Assembly: GCA_040220895.1 (NCBI GenBank)
Contig: JAVJVY010000020.1
Span: forward strand, 284,009-348,008
Direction of reading: 5' to 3'
Origin: UBA11591 sp040220895
GTDB lineage: Bacteria; Bacteroidota; Bacteroidia; Flavobacteriales_E; Vicingaceae
DNA: 64,000 nt
This document shows, piece after piece, positions 1-7,947 of this stretch. The position numbers were made by a program, and so were the translations under genes. Numbering within the stretch: the stretch's first letter is position 1; the number at the start of each line of letters is the position of its first letter. The notes under the pieces were generated by a model that did not search any database, was not told the origin of the DNA, and worked only from the letters and a program-made list of their open reading frames with translations.

Positions 1-41
1 CTTTTTTATTTCAGAGCTTTTTTTAAAAAAAGCAGTGTGGC

Positions 42-1352
42 TTAGTTCTGTTCGATCCAAGAGTAATTTCCGTCACCCGTTTGTGTGGTGTAGGCTCCAT
101 TTGAATCACTCCACTGGTTAACATCACTCACGTTGTTGTTACCATCTTGGGTAGTAGTTGCCGTGTTGTCATCTGCATAGATGTAAGTGGAACCATTCCA
201 ACCACCTTGGTCGATGTCAGAATTGTTGTTGTTACCGTCCTGATCTACAGTTCCAGTATTTCCATCTCCCCACTGATCAACACGTGACCAGTTAGAATTT
301 CCATCCTGGGTGACAGTTCCTGCATTTTCATCACCTCGCTGATAAATTTGGGAGTAATTATAGTTACCAACCTGAGCACTTGAAGCTGTATTCTCATTTC
401 CAGACTGGTTACCGTAAGCATTGTTGTCATCACCAAGTTGTGAAACATCTGACGTATTCATGTTGCCATGTTGGCTTGCATTGGCATAGTTGGAATATCC
501 ATCCTGGTCGGCAGAAACGTTGTTGTCATCTCCATGAGAATGAGTGTAAGAGTAGTTGTACGTTCCATTCTGGTTAATAACAGCTCCGTTCCCGTCGCCA
601 TATTGCCATGTATAGACATCGTTGTAATCTCCTGTTTGATCAGACTCATTTGAGTTTCCATTTCCATATTGATAAACATCGTGATCGTTAACATCACCTG
701 TTTGATCAGACTCGTTTGAGTTTCCATCACCATTTTGATAGATATCCTGATCGTTATAATCACCCACAGAATAAGAGCGGTTGTAGTTTCCGTCACCTAT
801 CTGATCCAGGTCAGATTCGTTCCAGTTACCCGCCTGATATACACGGTAATTATAGTTAGAGTTTCCTACTTGATCTACGTCAGAAACATTGTCATCAGAT
901 CCACCGGAACCACCATATTGGTCAACGTGTGAACGGTTACTGTTACCTGTCTGGCTTGTAGTAGAAAGGTTTCGGTCACCGGTCTGATGATCGTAAGCCC
1001 GGTTACTATTACCTAACTGCGTAACAATAACGTCATTGTCCTGACCGTAACTCCAAACGTTGCTGAAGTTATAATCTCCGTCCTGATTGATCCATGAATC
1101 GTTATTGCCGCCAACCTGGCTGACGTATGCATTGTTATCATCGCCATCCTGGTCTACATCCGAAACGTTGGCAAGCGTAGCACTTGAAGTATTGTTTTGA
1201 TCGACATTTGCGTAGTTGCTGTAACCTACCTGATCAACTGTTGAAGAGTTTGTACCCGCTCCCCACTGGTCGACATCGGCATAATTACTTTGTGCCATAA
1301 CCATGCCTGTGGCAATGATTGCTGTGGCGCTTAAGATTAGTTTTTTGTTCAT
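42..1352 (-). CDS. Curlin-repeat secreted protein (CsgA/CsgB-like), copy A
   Basis: Predicted 436-residue secreted protein built almost wholly of curlin-type repeats. The chosen ATG (MNKKLILS) starts a clean signal peptide ending VMAQ near residue 21; an upstream in-frame start would only add a non-signal leader. After it, a Q-x-G-x-x-N core recurs about every 11 residues, so pairs of cores make the usual 22-residue curlin unit. The chain is rich in Asn, Asp, Gln, Gly and Ser with very few Lys or Arg. Curlin repeats are known to stack into extracellular amyloid; a fibre subunit or nucleator role is inferred. It is a paralog of the next gene upstream, with the first 170 or so residues clearly matching. 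Export genes of the csgEFG type are not visible here. Confidence 0.85.
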   Translation of the reverse strand: MNKKLILSATAIIATGMVMAQSNYADVDQWGAGTNSSTVDQVGYSNYANVDQNNTSSATLANVSDVDQDGDDNNAYVSQVGGNNDSWINQDGDYNFSNVWSYGQDNDVIVTQLGNSNRAYDHQTGDRNLSTTSQTGNSNRSHVDQYGGSGGSDDNVSDVDQVGNSNYNYRVYQAGNWNESDLDQIGDGNYNRSYSVGDYNDQDIYQNGDGNSNESDQTGDVNDHDVYQYGNGNSNESDQTGDYNDVYTWQYGDGNGAVINQNGTYNYSYTHSHGDDNNVSADQDGYSNYANASQHGNMNTSDVSQLGDDNNAYGNQSGNENTASSAQVGNYNYSQIYQRGDENAGTVTQDGNSNWSRVDQWGDGNTGTVDQDGNNNNSDIDQGGWNGSTYIYADDNTATTTQDGNNNVSDVNQWSDSNGAYTTQTGDGNYSWIEQN

Positions 1353-1389
1353 TTTAATTGCTTTTGAATTTGTTTGATAAGTATTAAGT

Positions 1390-1424
1390 AAAAATTGAAA
1401 GCAGTGCAGATGCACCGCTTTCAA
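1390..1424 (-). terminator. Hairpin terminator or attenuator between the two curlin genes
   Basis: Read on the minus strand, TTGAAAGC pairs with GCTTTCAA, extended by GTGCA/TGCAC around a 2-nt loop, and is followed at once by a run of five T. It lies just after the stop of the upstream curlin gene and before the start of the downstream one, so it could end most transcripts after the first gene and lower expression of the second. Confidence 0.75.
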
Positions 1425-1437
1425 TCATTGATTTCTA

Positions 1438-2871
1438 CTAGATTCCACTTTGGTTGATCAGCGAATAGTTTCCACTTCCCGTTTGAGTAGTGTAAGCACC
1501 GTTTGAATCATCCCACTGGTTTGTTTCACTGTAGTTGGAATCTCCTGTCTGATCTACATCACTGATGTTAGAGTTGCCATCCTGCGTGGTGTAAGCTTCG
1601 TTCCAGTCACCGATTTGATCGACGTCTGAATCGTTGTAATTACCCTCTTGAGAAACTTCTGCAGTGTTGTAATCACCTTCTTGACCAACCCAGCTATCAT
1701 TCCATTCACCATCCTGCATGACGTCAGCAGAATTGTAGTTAGAAGGAAGACCGTAAGGGAAGTTATTGGCTACGTCTGTCGTTTGCCATACTTGCGATTT
1801 GTTTCTGTAACCGTCTTGATCAACGGTGATGGAGTTTTCATTCCCGGTTTGACGATTAATGGCCAGGTTCTGAAAATCATTTTGAGTTACCTCAATGCTG
1901 TTATCATCGCCTCGTTGCCATTGATTGTGACTGTTTAGGATACCCGTCTGAGTAGACAGATTGTCATTGTCATCACCTACTTGAGTTACATAACTCTTGT
2001 TTTTATCTCCAGTTTGATCGGCATCAGAAGAATTATAATCTCCCAACTGCAAAATGATTCTGCTGTAATTCAGGTCACCAATTTGATCGGAATTGTTGGA
2101 GTTATAGTCACCCCTTTGCTTAACCCTACTTGTGTTTTCATCACCAGACTGGTAAGCGCGGTTGTAATTCCAATTTCCTCTTTGTTGAACCTGATGCCAG
2201 TTTTCATCTCCGTAAGAAGTTGCGAAGTTGCGGTTATAGTCACCCATGTACTGTTCTACTGATGAAATATTATAGTCACCACTTTGCGTAAGTGTGCTGT
2301 AGTCATTGTTTCCATCGTATTGATCAACATCTGAGGTATTCCAATCTCCGCGCTGATTAACGATGTTATCATGACTATTACCGGTCTGATCAACGGTTGA
2401 AACGTTGTAGTTAGATCCACCTGATCCGCCGTATTGGTCAACATGAGAATAGTTATAGTCACCGGTCTGATTAGTAGTGGATGCATTTCCGTCACCAGTT
2501 TGATGGTCGTATGCACGGTTCCAATCACCCAGCTGCATGACATCAACCTCGTTGTCCTGTCCAAAAGACCAAACATCGCTTCTGTTGTTATCTCCCTCTT
2601 GACCGACCGAGGCATCATTATTACCTGGTCCGTTTTGACGAACTATCGAGTTGTTATCATCTCCAGTTTGATCTACGTCAGAAACGTTTGGATCAAGGGC
2701 ACTGGATGTGGCGTTTTGATCAATGTTGGCGTAGTTCGAATAGCCGGCCTGATCTACTGTCGACGAATTCGTTCCTGCACCACTTTGATCAACGTAAGCC
2801 TCATTGCTTTGGGCCAAGACCATGCCAGAGGCAAAGATCAGAGCCGTTCCGAATAAGAGTTGCTTTTTCAT
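1438..2871 (-). CDS. Curlin-repeat secreted protein (CsgA/CsgB-like), copy B
   Basis: Predicted 477-residue paralog of the neighbouring downstream gene. The start chosen is the ATG of MKKQLLFG, which gives a standard signal peptide ending VLAQ; an ATG three codons earlier is also possible. The mature part is a run of 11-residue half-repeats with Q-x-G-x-x-N cores, as in curlin subunits. The N-terminal third, including a GGSGGS spacer near residue 165, matches copy A closely, while the C-terminal half differs and holds a short non-repeat insert (NNFPYGLPSN). It is first in transcription order, so may be the more abundant fibre subunit. Assembly into amyloid is known for the family and inferred here. 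Confidence 0.85.
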   Translation of the reverse strand: MKKQLLFGTALIFASGMVLAQSNEAYVDQSGAGTNSSTVDQAGYSNYANIDQNATSSALDPNVSDVDQTGDDNNSIVRQNGPGNNDASVGQEGDNNRSDVWSFGQDNEVDVMQLGDWNRAYDHQTGDGNASTTNQTGDYNYSHVDQYGGSGGSNYNVSTVDQTGNSHDNIVNQRGDWNTSDVDQYDGNNDYSTLTQSGDYNISSVEQYMGDYNRNFATSYGDENWHQVQQRGNWNYNRAYQSGDENTSRVKQRGDYNSNNSDQIGDLNYSRIILQLGDYNSSDADQTGDKNKSYVTQVGDDNDNLSTQTGILNSHNQWQRGDDNSIEVTQNDFQNLAINRQTGNENSITVDQDGYRNKSQVWQTTDVANNFPYGLPSNYNSADVMQDGEWNDSWVGQEGDYNTAEVSQEGNYNDSDVDQIGDWNEAYTTQDGNSNISDVDQTGDSNYSETNQWDDSNGAYTTQTGSGNYSLINQSGI

Positions 2872-3219
2872 TGATTGCATTTATTTAGGTTATACTTAGT
2901 TAAACACTTAATTAATTAAGAAACCTCGTGGCCGGTTTAATTAACGACTTGGAGAATTTCACTTTAGAATTAACAATATGTCAATTCCAATATTTCAAAT
3001 TTCCGATGCATTCATTCAATGTACGATGACATTTTAAGCAGGTAGGGGTGACATTTATCATCGAAGGCGCTGATTTTAATTAAACTGGAAAGTAAATTAT
3101 CATCTTAGATAGTTGATTTCTGATACTTATTTTAATTCCATAGGAATTAATGGAGACTTAATTTTCGGAACTCAAAAACAAATTCCAAGAAATGCACGGC
3201 CACTCCAATAAAAGAAGAG
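2872..3219. other. Intergenic region upstream of the curlin genes
   Basis: About 350 bases without a credible gene. It must hold the promoter for the curlin pair on the minus strand, but no clean TAnnTTTG element was found. The only distinct motif is a 14-base perfect palindrome CTTAATTAATTAAG at 2907-2920, about 36 bases upstream of the start codon, which could be an operator or chance in AT-rich sequence. Confidence 0.5.
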
Positions 3220-3436
3220 ATTCAACCAAAAACCCAGCGCTGCGCGCTGATGGTTTGTTATTTCTCGCAATTCGCTGAAGCTTGCTTCGCTCTTGCTCGC
3301 TTTGGCAAGATTGCCTTCGCATGCACAGCATGCTCGGCCATCTTGTTGGGGTGGTGATTCAACCAAAAACCCAGCGCTGCGCGCTGATGATTTGTTATTT
3401 CTCGCAATTCGTTGAAGCTTGCTTCGCTCTTGCTCG
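3220..3436. repeat. 80-bp direct repeat, two copies, next to tRNA-Pro
   Basis: Copies at 3220-3299 and 3357-3436 differ at only two positions and are separated by 57 bases. Each contains a hairpin CAGCGCtgcGCGCTG and a second inverted pair GAAGCttGCTTC. Near its left end each carries CAACCAAAAACCC (3223-3235, 3360-3372), the same 13 bases found inverted directly 3' of tRNA-Pro (3468-3480). The spacer has further small hairpins (GGCAAgaTTGCC, GCATGCacaGCATGC) and, at 3343-3360, a degenerate match to the tRNA-Pro 3' end. Open frames across it look like by-products of the repeat. Confidence 0.85.
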
Positions 3437-3440
3437 AAAT

Positions 3441-3470
3441 AAAAAACCCGTCAGTTATAGAACTGACGGG
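3441..3470 (-). terminator. Rho-independent terminator after tRNA-Pro
   Basis: On the minus strand CCCGTCAGTT pairs with AACTGACGGG around a 4-nt loop and is followed by a run of six T. It sits 11 bases past the tRNA-Pro discriminator base. Confidence 0.85.
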
Positions 3471-3480
3471 TTTTTGGTTG

Positions 3481-3555
3481 TCGGGGTGGCAAGATTCGAA
3501 CTTGCGACCTCCTGCTCCCAAAGCAGGCGCGATAACCGGGCTACGCTACACCCCG
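3481..3555 (-). tRNA. tRNA-Pro (anticodon TGG)
   Basis: The minus strand folds as a cloverleaf: acceptor CGGGGTG pairs with CACCCCG, anticodon arm CCTGC-TTTGGGA-GCAGG has TGG at 3518-3520, and the T arm contains GTTCGAATC. The discriminator base is A. CCA is not encoded directly after it, so it must be added enzymatically. The 3' flank CAACCAAAAACCC recurs inverted in the adjacent 80-bp repeats. Confidence 0.95.
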
Positions 3556-3710
3556 AGGTTTGTAGATTCGAGGCCGCAAATTTAGTATAATTTGTATGAA
3601 TAATTATGGAAAAAATCTTCGAATGATATTAAGCCGAAATGTATACATGAACTTATCGGGTGTTTCTATGAAATTATACGTCTTATTGGTTCAAATCAGA
3701 CCCTCTCGAT

Positions 3711-3974
3711 GCTCGCGTCCATCCCGGTGGGGGTGGCTTCAAAGTTCAAGACATGCCAAAGTTGAAACCATTCCCAACCATACTTAGGCATCAGGATCGG
3801 GAGGGGATTGACGCTCGCCCTGCTCGCGTCCATCCCGGTGGGGGTGGCTTCAAAGTTCAAGACAAGCCAAAGTTTAGACCATTCCCAACCGTACTTAGAC
3901 ATCAGGATCGGGAGGGGATTGACGCTCGCCCTGCTCGCGTCCATCCCGGTGGGGGTGGCTTCAAAGTTCAAGAC
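3711..3974. repeat. 111-bp tandem repeat, about 2.4 copies, between the two tRNAs
   Basis: Units begin at 3711, 3822 and 3933, the last cut off at 3974. The period of 111 bases is a multiple of three, which keeps frames open on both strands (a 37-residue period in each); the two overlapping frames and absence of a promoter argue against a protein. Each unit contains GACGC...GCGTC inverted arms and the 13-mer CAAAGTTCAAGAC (3740-3752, 3851-3863, 3962-3974). That 13-mer is also the inverted 3' flank of tRNA-Ser; for the last unit the match extends to 17 bases (3962-3978 against 4064-4080). Confidence 0.9.
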
Positions 3975-4044
3975 CCGTTGACCTTTGGTCAACATGGCTT
4001 TTTATCCTCTGAAATGTTGAAGCACGCTTCAAATTTCACCGAAT

Positions 4045-4068
4045 AAAAAAACCCGTGCGTTGCACGGG
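4045..4068 (-). terminator. Rho-independent terminator after tRNA-Ser
   Basis: On the minus strand CCCGTGC pairs with GCACGGG around a 3-nt loop and is followed by seven T. It lies about ten bases past the tRNA-Ser CCA. Confidence 0.85.
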
Positions 4069-4078
4069 TCTTGAACTT

Positions 4079-4170
<92 letters not shown>

Positions 4171-4248
4171 AAAACGGAGGTCAAAAGTAGTAATTTCCAG
4201 CTACTTTCTTTAGCAACAATGTTTTTTTCAAAAGAGTCATCTTCAGTA

Positions 4249-4276
4249 TTGAAGAAGATTGTATTTGCTAAATTTG
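4249..4276 (+). promoter_or_regulatory. Bacteroidota-type promoter of the thiolase gene
   Basis: TTG at 4249-4251, 17-base spacer, then TAAATTTG at 4269-4276, which matches the known TTTG / TAnnTTTG consensus of the Bacteroidota primary sigma factor. It lies 21 bases upstream of the start codon. Confidence 0.55.
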
Positions 4277-4297
4277 CCGAAAATCAAATCTGCTATA

Positions 4298-5476
4298 ATG
4301 AAAGAAGTATTTATCGTTTCCGCCGTCAGAACCCCTATGGGGTCATTTAATGGTTCGCTTTCAAGTGTTCCTGCAACCAGGCTTGGTGCCGCTGCAATAA
4401 AAGGTGCACTTGAAAAGGGAAAGGTAAAGGCCGAATGGGTTGACGAAGTTTTTATGGGTAATGTACTTCAGGCAGGACTTGGACAAGCTCCTGCCAGACA
4501 AGCCTCCATTTTTGCGGGAATCTCAGATAGTGTTCCGGCTACGACCATCAATAAAGTATGCGCCAGCGGAATGAAGGCATTATCAATCGCAGCGCAGTCA
4601 ATTAAATCCGGAGATAATGATCTGGTTGTGGCAGGTGGTATGGAAAACATGTCCGCTACTCCACACTATCTGATTGGATCAAGAATGGGGTTTCGATTGG
4701 GAGACGCTAAACTAAAAGATGGCCTGGTTTTGGACGGTTTAACTGATGTTTATAATCAATACCATATGGGAAATGCCGCCGAACTCTGCGCAAAGGAATG
4801 TAACATTACGAGAAAAGACCAAGACGATTTTGCCATTGAATCATACAAGCGATCAGCTGCCGCATGGGATGCCGGTAAATTCGGTGATGAAATAGTTCCT
4901 GTGCAGGTACCTCAGCGCAAAGGAGATCCGAAAATCGTTGATAGGGATGAGGAGTACACCAATGTCATAATGGAAAAAATTCCAAATCTGAAGCCAGTCT
5001 TTCAAGCGGAGGGAACAGTAACCGCTGCCAATGCTTCGACCATCAACGACGGTGCTTCTGCCTTGGTCTTGGTAAGTGGCGAAAAACTTAAGGAACTCAG
5101 TCTTATACCGATTGCCAAGATAGTTTCTTATGCTGATGCAGCTCAAAAACCGGAGTGGTTTACAACGGCCCCGTCCAAAGCACTTCCAATTGCATTGAAG
5201 AAAGCGGGACTTCGCAAAGAAGACATTGATTACTGGGAACTCAATGAGGCCTTTGCCGTCGTTGGATTGGCGAATATTAAGGAAATGGGGCTTGACCCTT
5301 CAAAAGTGGATGTGAATGGGGGTGCTGTCTCGCTGGGACATCCTTTGGGCTCTTCAGGATCAAGAATTATCGTGACCTTGATCAATGTGTTGAAGCAAAA
5401 CAATGCCAAATACGGGGCGGCCGGCATTTGCAATGGTGGAGGTGGCGCATCGGCAATGATTATTGAGTCTGTTTGA
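4298..5476 (+). CDS. atoB: Acetyl-CoA C-acetyltransferase (thiolase)
   Basis: 392-residue thiolase that joins or splits acetoacetyl-CoA and acetyl-CoA. The start is the ATG of MKEVFIVSAVRTPMG, the conserved thiolase N terminus; an upstream TTG in frame would add an atypical leader. Visible signatures are the nucleophilic Cys in VCASGMKAL (residue 88), GGMENMS, NEAFAV, the His in GHPLGSSG, and the C-terminal CNGGGGASA with the second catalytic Cys. Length is normal for a biosynthetic or degradative type II thiolase. It stands alone after the tRNAs, with a plausible promoter directly upstream, so the pathway (fatty acid or amino acid breakdown, or ketone-body type reactions) cannot be fixed from context. 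Confidence 0.93.
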   Translation: MKEVFIVSAVRTPMGSFNGSLSSVPATRLGAAAIKGALEKGKVKAEWVDEVFMGNVLQAGLGQAPARQASIFAGISDSVPATTINKVCASGMKALSIAAQSIKSGDNDLVVAGGMENMSATPHYLIGSRMGFRLGDAKLKDGLVLDGLTDVYNQYHMGNAAELCAKECNITRKDQDDFAIESYKRSAAAWDAGKFGDEIVPVQVPQRKGDPKIVDRDEEYTNVIMEKIPNLKPVFQAEGTVTAANASTINDGASALVLVSGEKLKELSLIPIAKIVSYADAAQKPEWFTTAPSKALPIALKKAGLRKEDIDYWELNEAFAVVGLANIKEMGLDPSKVDVNGGAVSLGHPLGSSGSRIIVTLINVLKQNNAKYGAAGICNGGGGASAMIIESV

Positions 5477-5541
5477 TTTTTATAGAACCTTGCTCAAGTA
5501 TCAAAAAGCCATTGCAATTACTTAACCTACGTTAAATACTG

Positions 5542-6330
5542 ATGAAGAAGCGAGCCATTTGTCTGCTAAGCTTGGTTCCATGCAGATCGGAACCCAACGA
5601 TCGCAGTGAAATGGTAAGCCAATTACTCTTTGGTGATCTGGTAGAAATAAAAGCTCAAAAAGACTCCTGGAGTAAAATCCTGATTATCGACGATAATTAT
5701 CAGGCCTGGGTCGATAGCAAACAATTACACCCTCTTGAATCGAAGGAATTTGAAAAGCTATTGAAAGCAAGAGTTTGTTTTTTAGAAGAGCTCCTTGTTC
5801 CATTGATCAACACAACAACAAATGAAATTCAAACGGTTCTTCTCGGTTCAAAAATTCGAGGGATTAAGGCTAAAAGTTCGAGCTTCTCGATTGATAAAGT
5901 GAATTATGTTTTGGAGGGAAAATGCCGGGCGACCGTAAAAATTATTAAACGAAAGCAACTGATTGAAGACGCCTTCACTTATATCAATACACCTTACCTA
6001 TGGGGCGGAAAATCTCCAATGGGTATCGATTGTTCTGGTTTCGTGCAAATGGTCTACGCTATGAATGGTCTCCGTTTGCCGCGCGATGCGAGTCAACAGG
6101 TTGAACTAGGCCACGCCTTGAGTTTTATCGAAGAGGCCGAAGATGGTGACTTGGCCTTTTTTGCTAACGCGGAAGGAAAGATCATCCATGTTGGCATCAT
6201 GCTCTCTAACAATAGAATTATTCATGCATCGGGGAAAGTAAGAATTGACCGGATAGATCACCAGGGTATTTTTCGAGAAGACCTCAATGATTATTCGCAC
6301 AAATTGAGAATTATTAAAAAGATCATCTAG
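5542..6330 (+). CDS. NlpC/P60 family cell-wall endopeptidase
   Basis: 262-residue putative peptidoglycan hydrolase of the YkfC-like type: SH3-like segments in roughly residues 1-135, then a C-terminal NlpC/P60 domain. The domain shows the catalytic Cys in GIDCSGFVQ (residue 164), His in IHVGI (residue 216) and a third polar residue in IIHASG (His 228). YLWGGKSP before the Cys is the usual lead-in. The family cuts gamma-D-glutamyl-diamino acid bonds in stem peptides. No clear signal peptide is seen (MKKRAICLLSL is short and only mildly hydrophobic), so it may act in the cytoplasm on recycled muropeptides. Its stop directly abuts the stop of the convergent flippase gene. Confidence 0.85.
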   Translation: MKKRAICLLSLVPCRSEPNDRSEMVSQLLFGDLVEIKAQKDSWSKILIIDDNYQAWVDSKQLHPLESKEFEKLLKARVCFLEELLVPLINTTTNEIQTVLLGSKIRGIKAKSSSFSIDKVNYVLEGKCRATVKIIKRKQLIEDAFTYINTPYLWGGKSPMGIDCSGFVQMVYAMNGLRLPRDASQQVELGHALSFIEEAEDGDLAFFANAEGKIIHVGIMLSNNRIIHASGKVRIDRIDHQGIFREDLNDYSHKLRIIKKII

Positions 6331-7818
6331 CTATTTTCTTTTTTTCATTAAATCAAGGTAAGACTTCATCACGGACTTAATATCTTCAGAAATTCCGGTG
6401 ACATACAATGTTGTGAAATAAATCACACTTAATATCAATGAACGAAAGATCATATTCAATACAAAGTTCTCAAACGGAACTGGTAGTAATACCGATACGA
6501 TATAGGTGAATAGCAACAACAGCATTGCCCAAATAGTTTTCGATGTAAACGCGACCATCTTCAATTTTACTTTGATAAGAAAAAATTTAAAGGTGTGATA
6601 TAGTACCACTGAAAGCATTGTGGCTAATGCTGCTCCCTCCAGTCCAAGAATGGGTATGAAAATAATGTTAGTGACAACAGTGAGAATGCCGAGCGCAATA
6701 GAGGCATAGGTATCATACCTGAAATATTTGGTAATCACAATGATGACTTGATTAATTCCGGTTAACATATTGAACAACACGCTCAAGCTAAGCAGCAACA
6801 CTACCCATTTACCCTCAGAATAAATAGGTTTGAGCATGTGAAATAGGTCGTCTATATTGCACCATATAATAAGGAATACAAAGCCACCTGAAAGCAATTG
6901 ATTTAAACAGCTCTTCTGATAGAGCAGTTCCATCTCTTTCATTTTTTTTTGTTTCCATAATTCGGCGACCACTGGCATTGAAATTCTATAGATAGCCTGA
7001 GAAGGAACGTATATCACGGAACTGATGTAAAAGGCAATCTGGTATATGGATGTCGAAGAAAGTCCTAAAAGAAAGGTAATCATTATGATGTCGATCCTAT
7101 TCACCAACATGGCCGAAAGGCCTGAAACAATTGTAAATAACCCATAATTGGTAACCACTTTGAGTATTCTTTTCCGTTGATTAAAAAATTCAAGGGACCA
7201 TTTCAGTTCACCTAGTTTCCACAAGTAAACTAGCATTACCCCAAAATTTAAAATGTATGACGACAGATAAATGAATAAAAATTGATCGAAATCGATAAGA
7301 CCTGCATGGAATATCAAAATTTCAAGGATCCATATGAGCCGGATAAAAATGTTTTTGAGAAAATACGTCAGCACCGTTTTCTTCAGTGCCATCAGGAATC
7401 CTTCGAGTAAATTTGTATATAGCATCAAGAAAGAAAGCCATATCACCCAGTTATAATGATCAAAGAATAAACTCGTCGCACTGCTGTACTGAGAGCTGAT
7501 TGGCTGTCTAAGCAGAAGATAGATCAAGGTAGTCAATACAAAGCCAACCAGAACAAGTATGCCGTTGAATAGTAAAAATCCTTTATGGCGTTTGTCATCT
7601 GACTTGAAAAAAGGGAAAAACCGAATAATTACTTTGAATGCTCCGATTGAACTTAGATTGACATATATACCAGCAATTGCGAAAAGCACCCTTGTTAATC
7701 CATATTGCTCAGCATCAAGAATTTCGGTGAATAAGAATACAGAACTAAAGTATCCAAGCACAATACCTGCGTACTGGATAATGGAATTGTTTACACTCTG
7801 TTTTTGAACCTCTCCCAT
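6331..7818 (-). CDS. Polysaccharide flippase-like membrane protein (Wzx/MOP superfamily)
   Basis: 495-residue multi-pass membrane protein, about 12-14 hydrophobic segments, with the layout of lipid-linked oligosaccharide flippases (polysaccharide biosynthesis protein family). The N-terminal NSIIQYAGIVLGYFSSVFLF segment and central NRIDIIMITFLLG are typical. It would move undecaprenyl-linked glycan repeat units across the inner membrane. The surrounding glycosyltransferases and modifying enzymes fit that role. It is divergent from the YfhO-like gene and converges on the NlpC/P60 gene. Substrate is unknown, and a role in peptidoglycan (MurJ-like) is less likely given the neighbourhood. Confidence 0.82.
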   Translation of the reverse strand: MGEVQKQSVNNSIIQYAGIVLGYFSSVFLFTEILDAEQYGLTRVLFAIAGIYVNLSSIGAFKVIIRFFPFFKSDDKRHKGFLLFNGILVLVGFVLTTLIYLLLRQPISSQYSSATSLFFDHYNWVIWLSFLMLYTNLLEGFLMALKKTVLTYFLKNIFIRLIWILEILIFHAGLIDFDQFLFIYLSSYILNFGVMLVYLWKLGELKWSLEFFNQRKRILKVVTNYGLFTIVSGLSAMLVNRIDIIMITFLLGLSSTSIYQIAFYISSVIYVPSQAIYRISMPVVAELWKQKKMKEMELLYQKSCLNQLLSGGFVFLIIWCNIDDLFHMLKPIYSEGKWVVLLLSLSVLFNMLTGINQVIIVITKYFRYDTYASIALGILTVVTNIIFIPILGLEGAALATMLSVVLYHTFKFFLIKVKLKMVAFTSKTIWAMLLLLFTYIVSVLLPVPFENFVLNMIFRSLILSVIYFTTLYVTGISEDIKSVMKSYLDLMKKRK

Positions 7819-7885
7819 TGGATGCGATTTGAAGCAAAAATGAACAAATTCAAATTGCTATTCCTTATTTGTAAAAGATAATTCT

Positions 7886-7917
7886 TTTGTTTGAAAAAGG
7901 TCAAAAGAGTACATTTG
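7886..7917 (+). promoter_or_regulatory. Bacteroidota-type promoter of the YfhO-like gene
   Basis: TTTG at 7886-7889, 20-base spacer, TACATTTG at 7910-7917 (exact TAnnTTTG), about 30 bases upstream of the start codon. A second TTTG at 7890-7893 gives a 16-base spacer. Confidence 0.6.
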
Positions 7918-7947
7918 ACGGCCTTTAAACACCTTATAGATTAACAG

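Noticed and set aside
245..932. Several 60-110 residue frames opposite or out of frame to curlin gene A
   Set aside because: They are open only because the curlin repeat DNA lacks stops in other frames; composition is repetitive and there are no independent start signals.
1648..2856. Frames of 90-140 codons opposite curlin gene B
   Set aside because: Same cause as for copy A; no recognisable protein.
3282..3590. 102-codon frame across the 80-bp repeat and tRNA-Pro
   Set aside because: It runs through a tRNA gene and a terminator and includes repeat sequence; not a gene.
3220..3974. CRISPR array
   Set aside because: Units of 80 and 111 bases, with no short regular repeats with unique spacers and no cas genes nearby.
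3696..4046. 97-99 codon frames on both strands of the 111-bp repeat
   Set aside because: Both strands are open because the period is a multiple of three; no promoter or start signal supports either.
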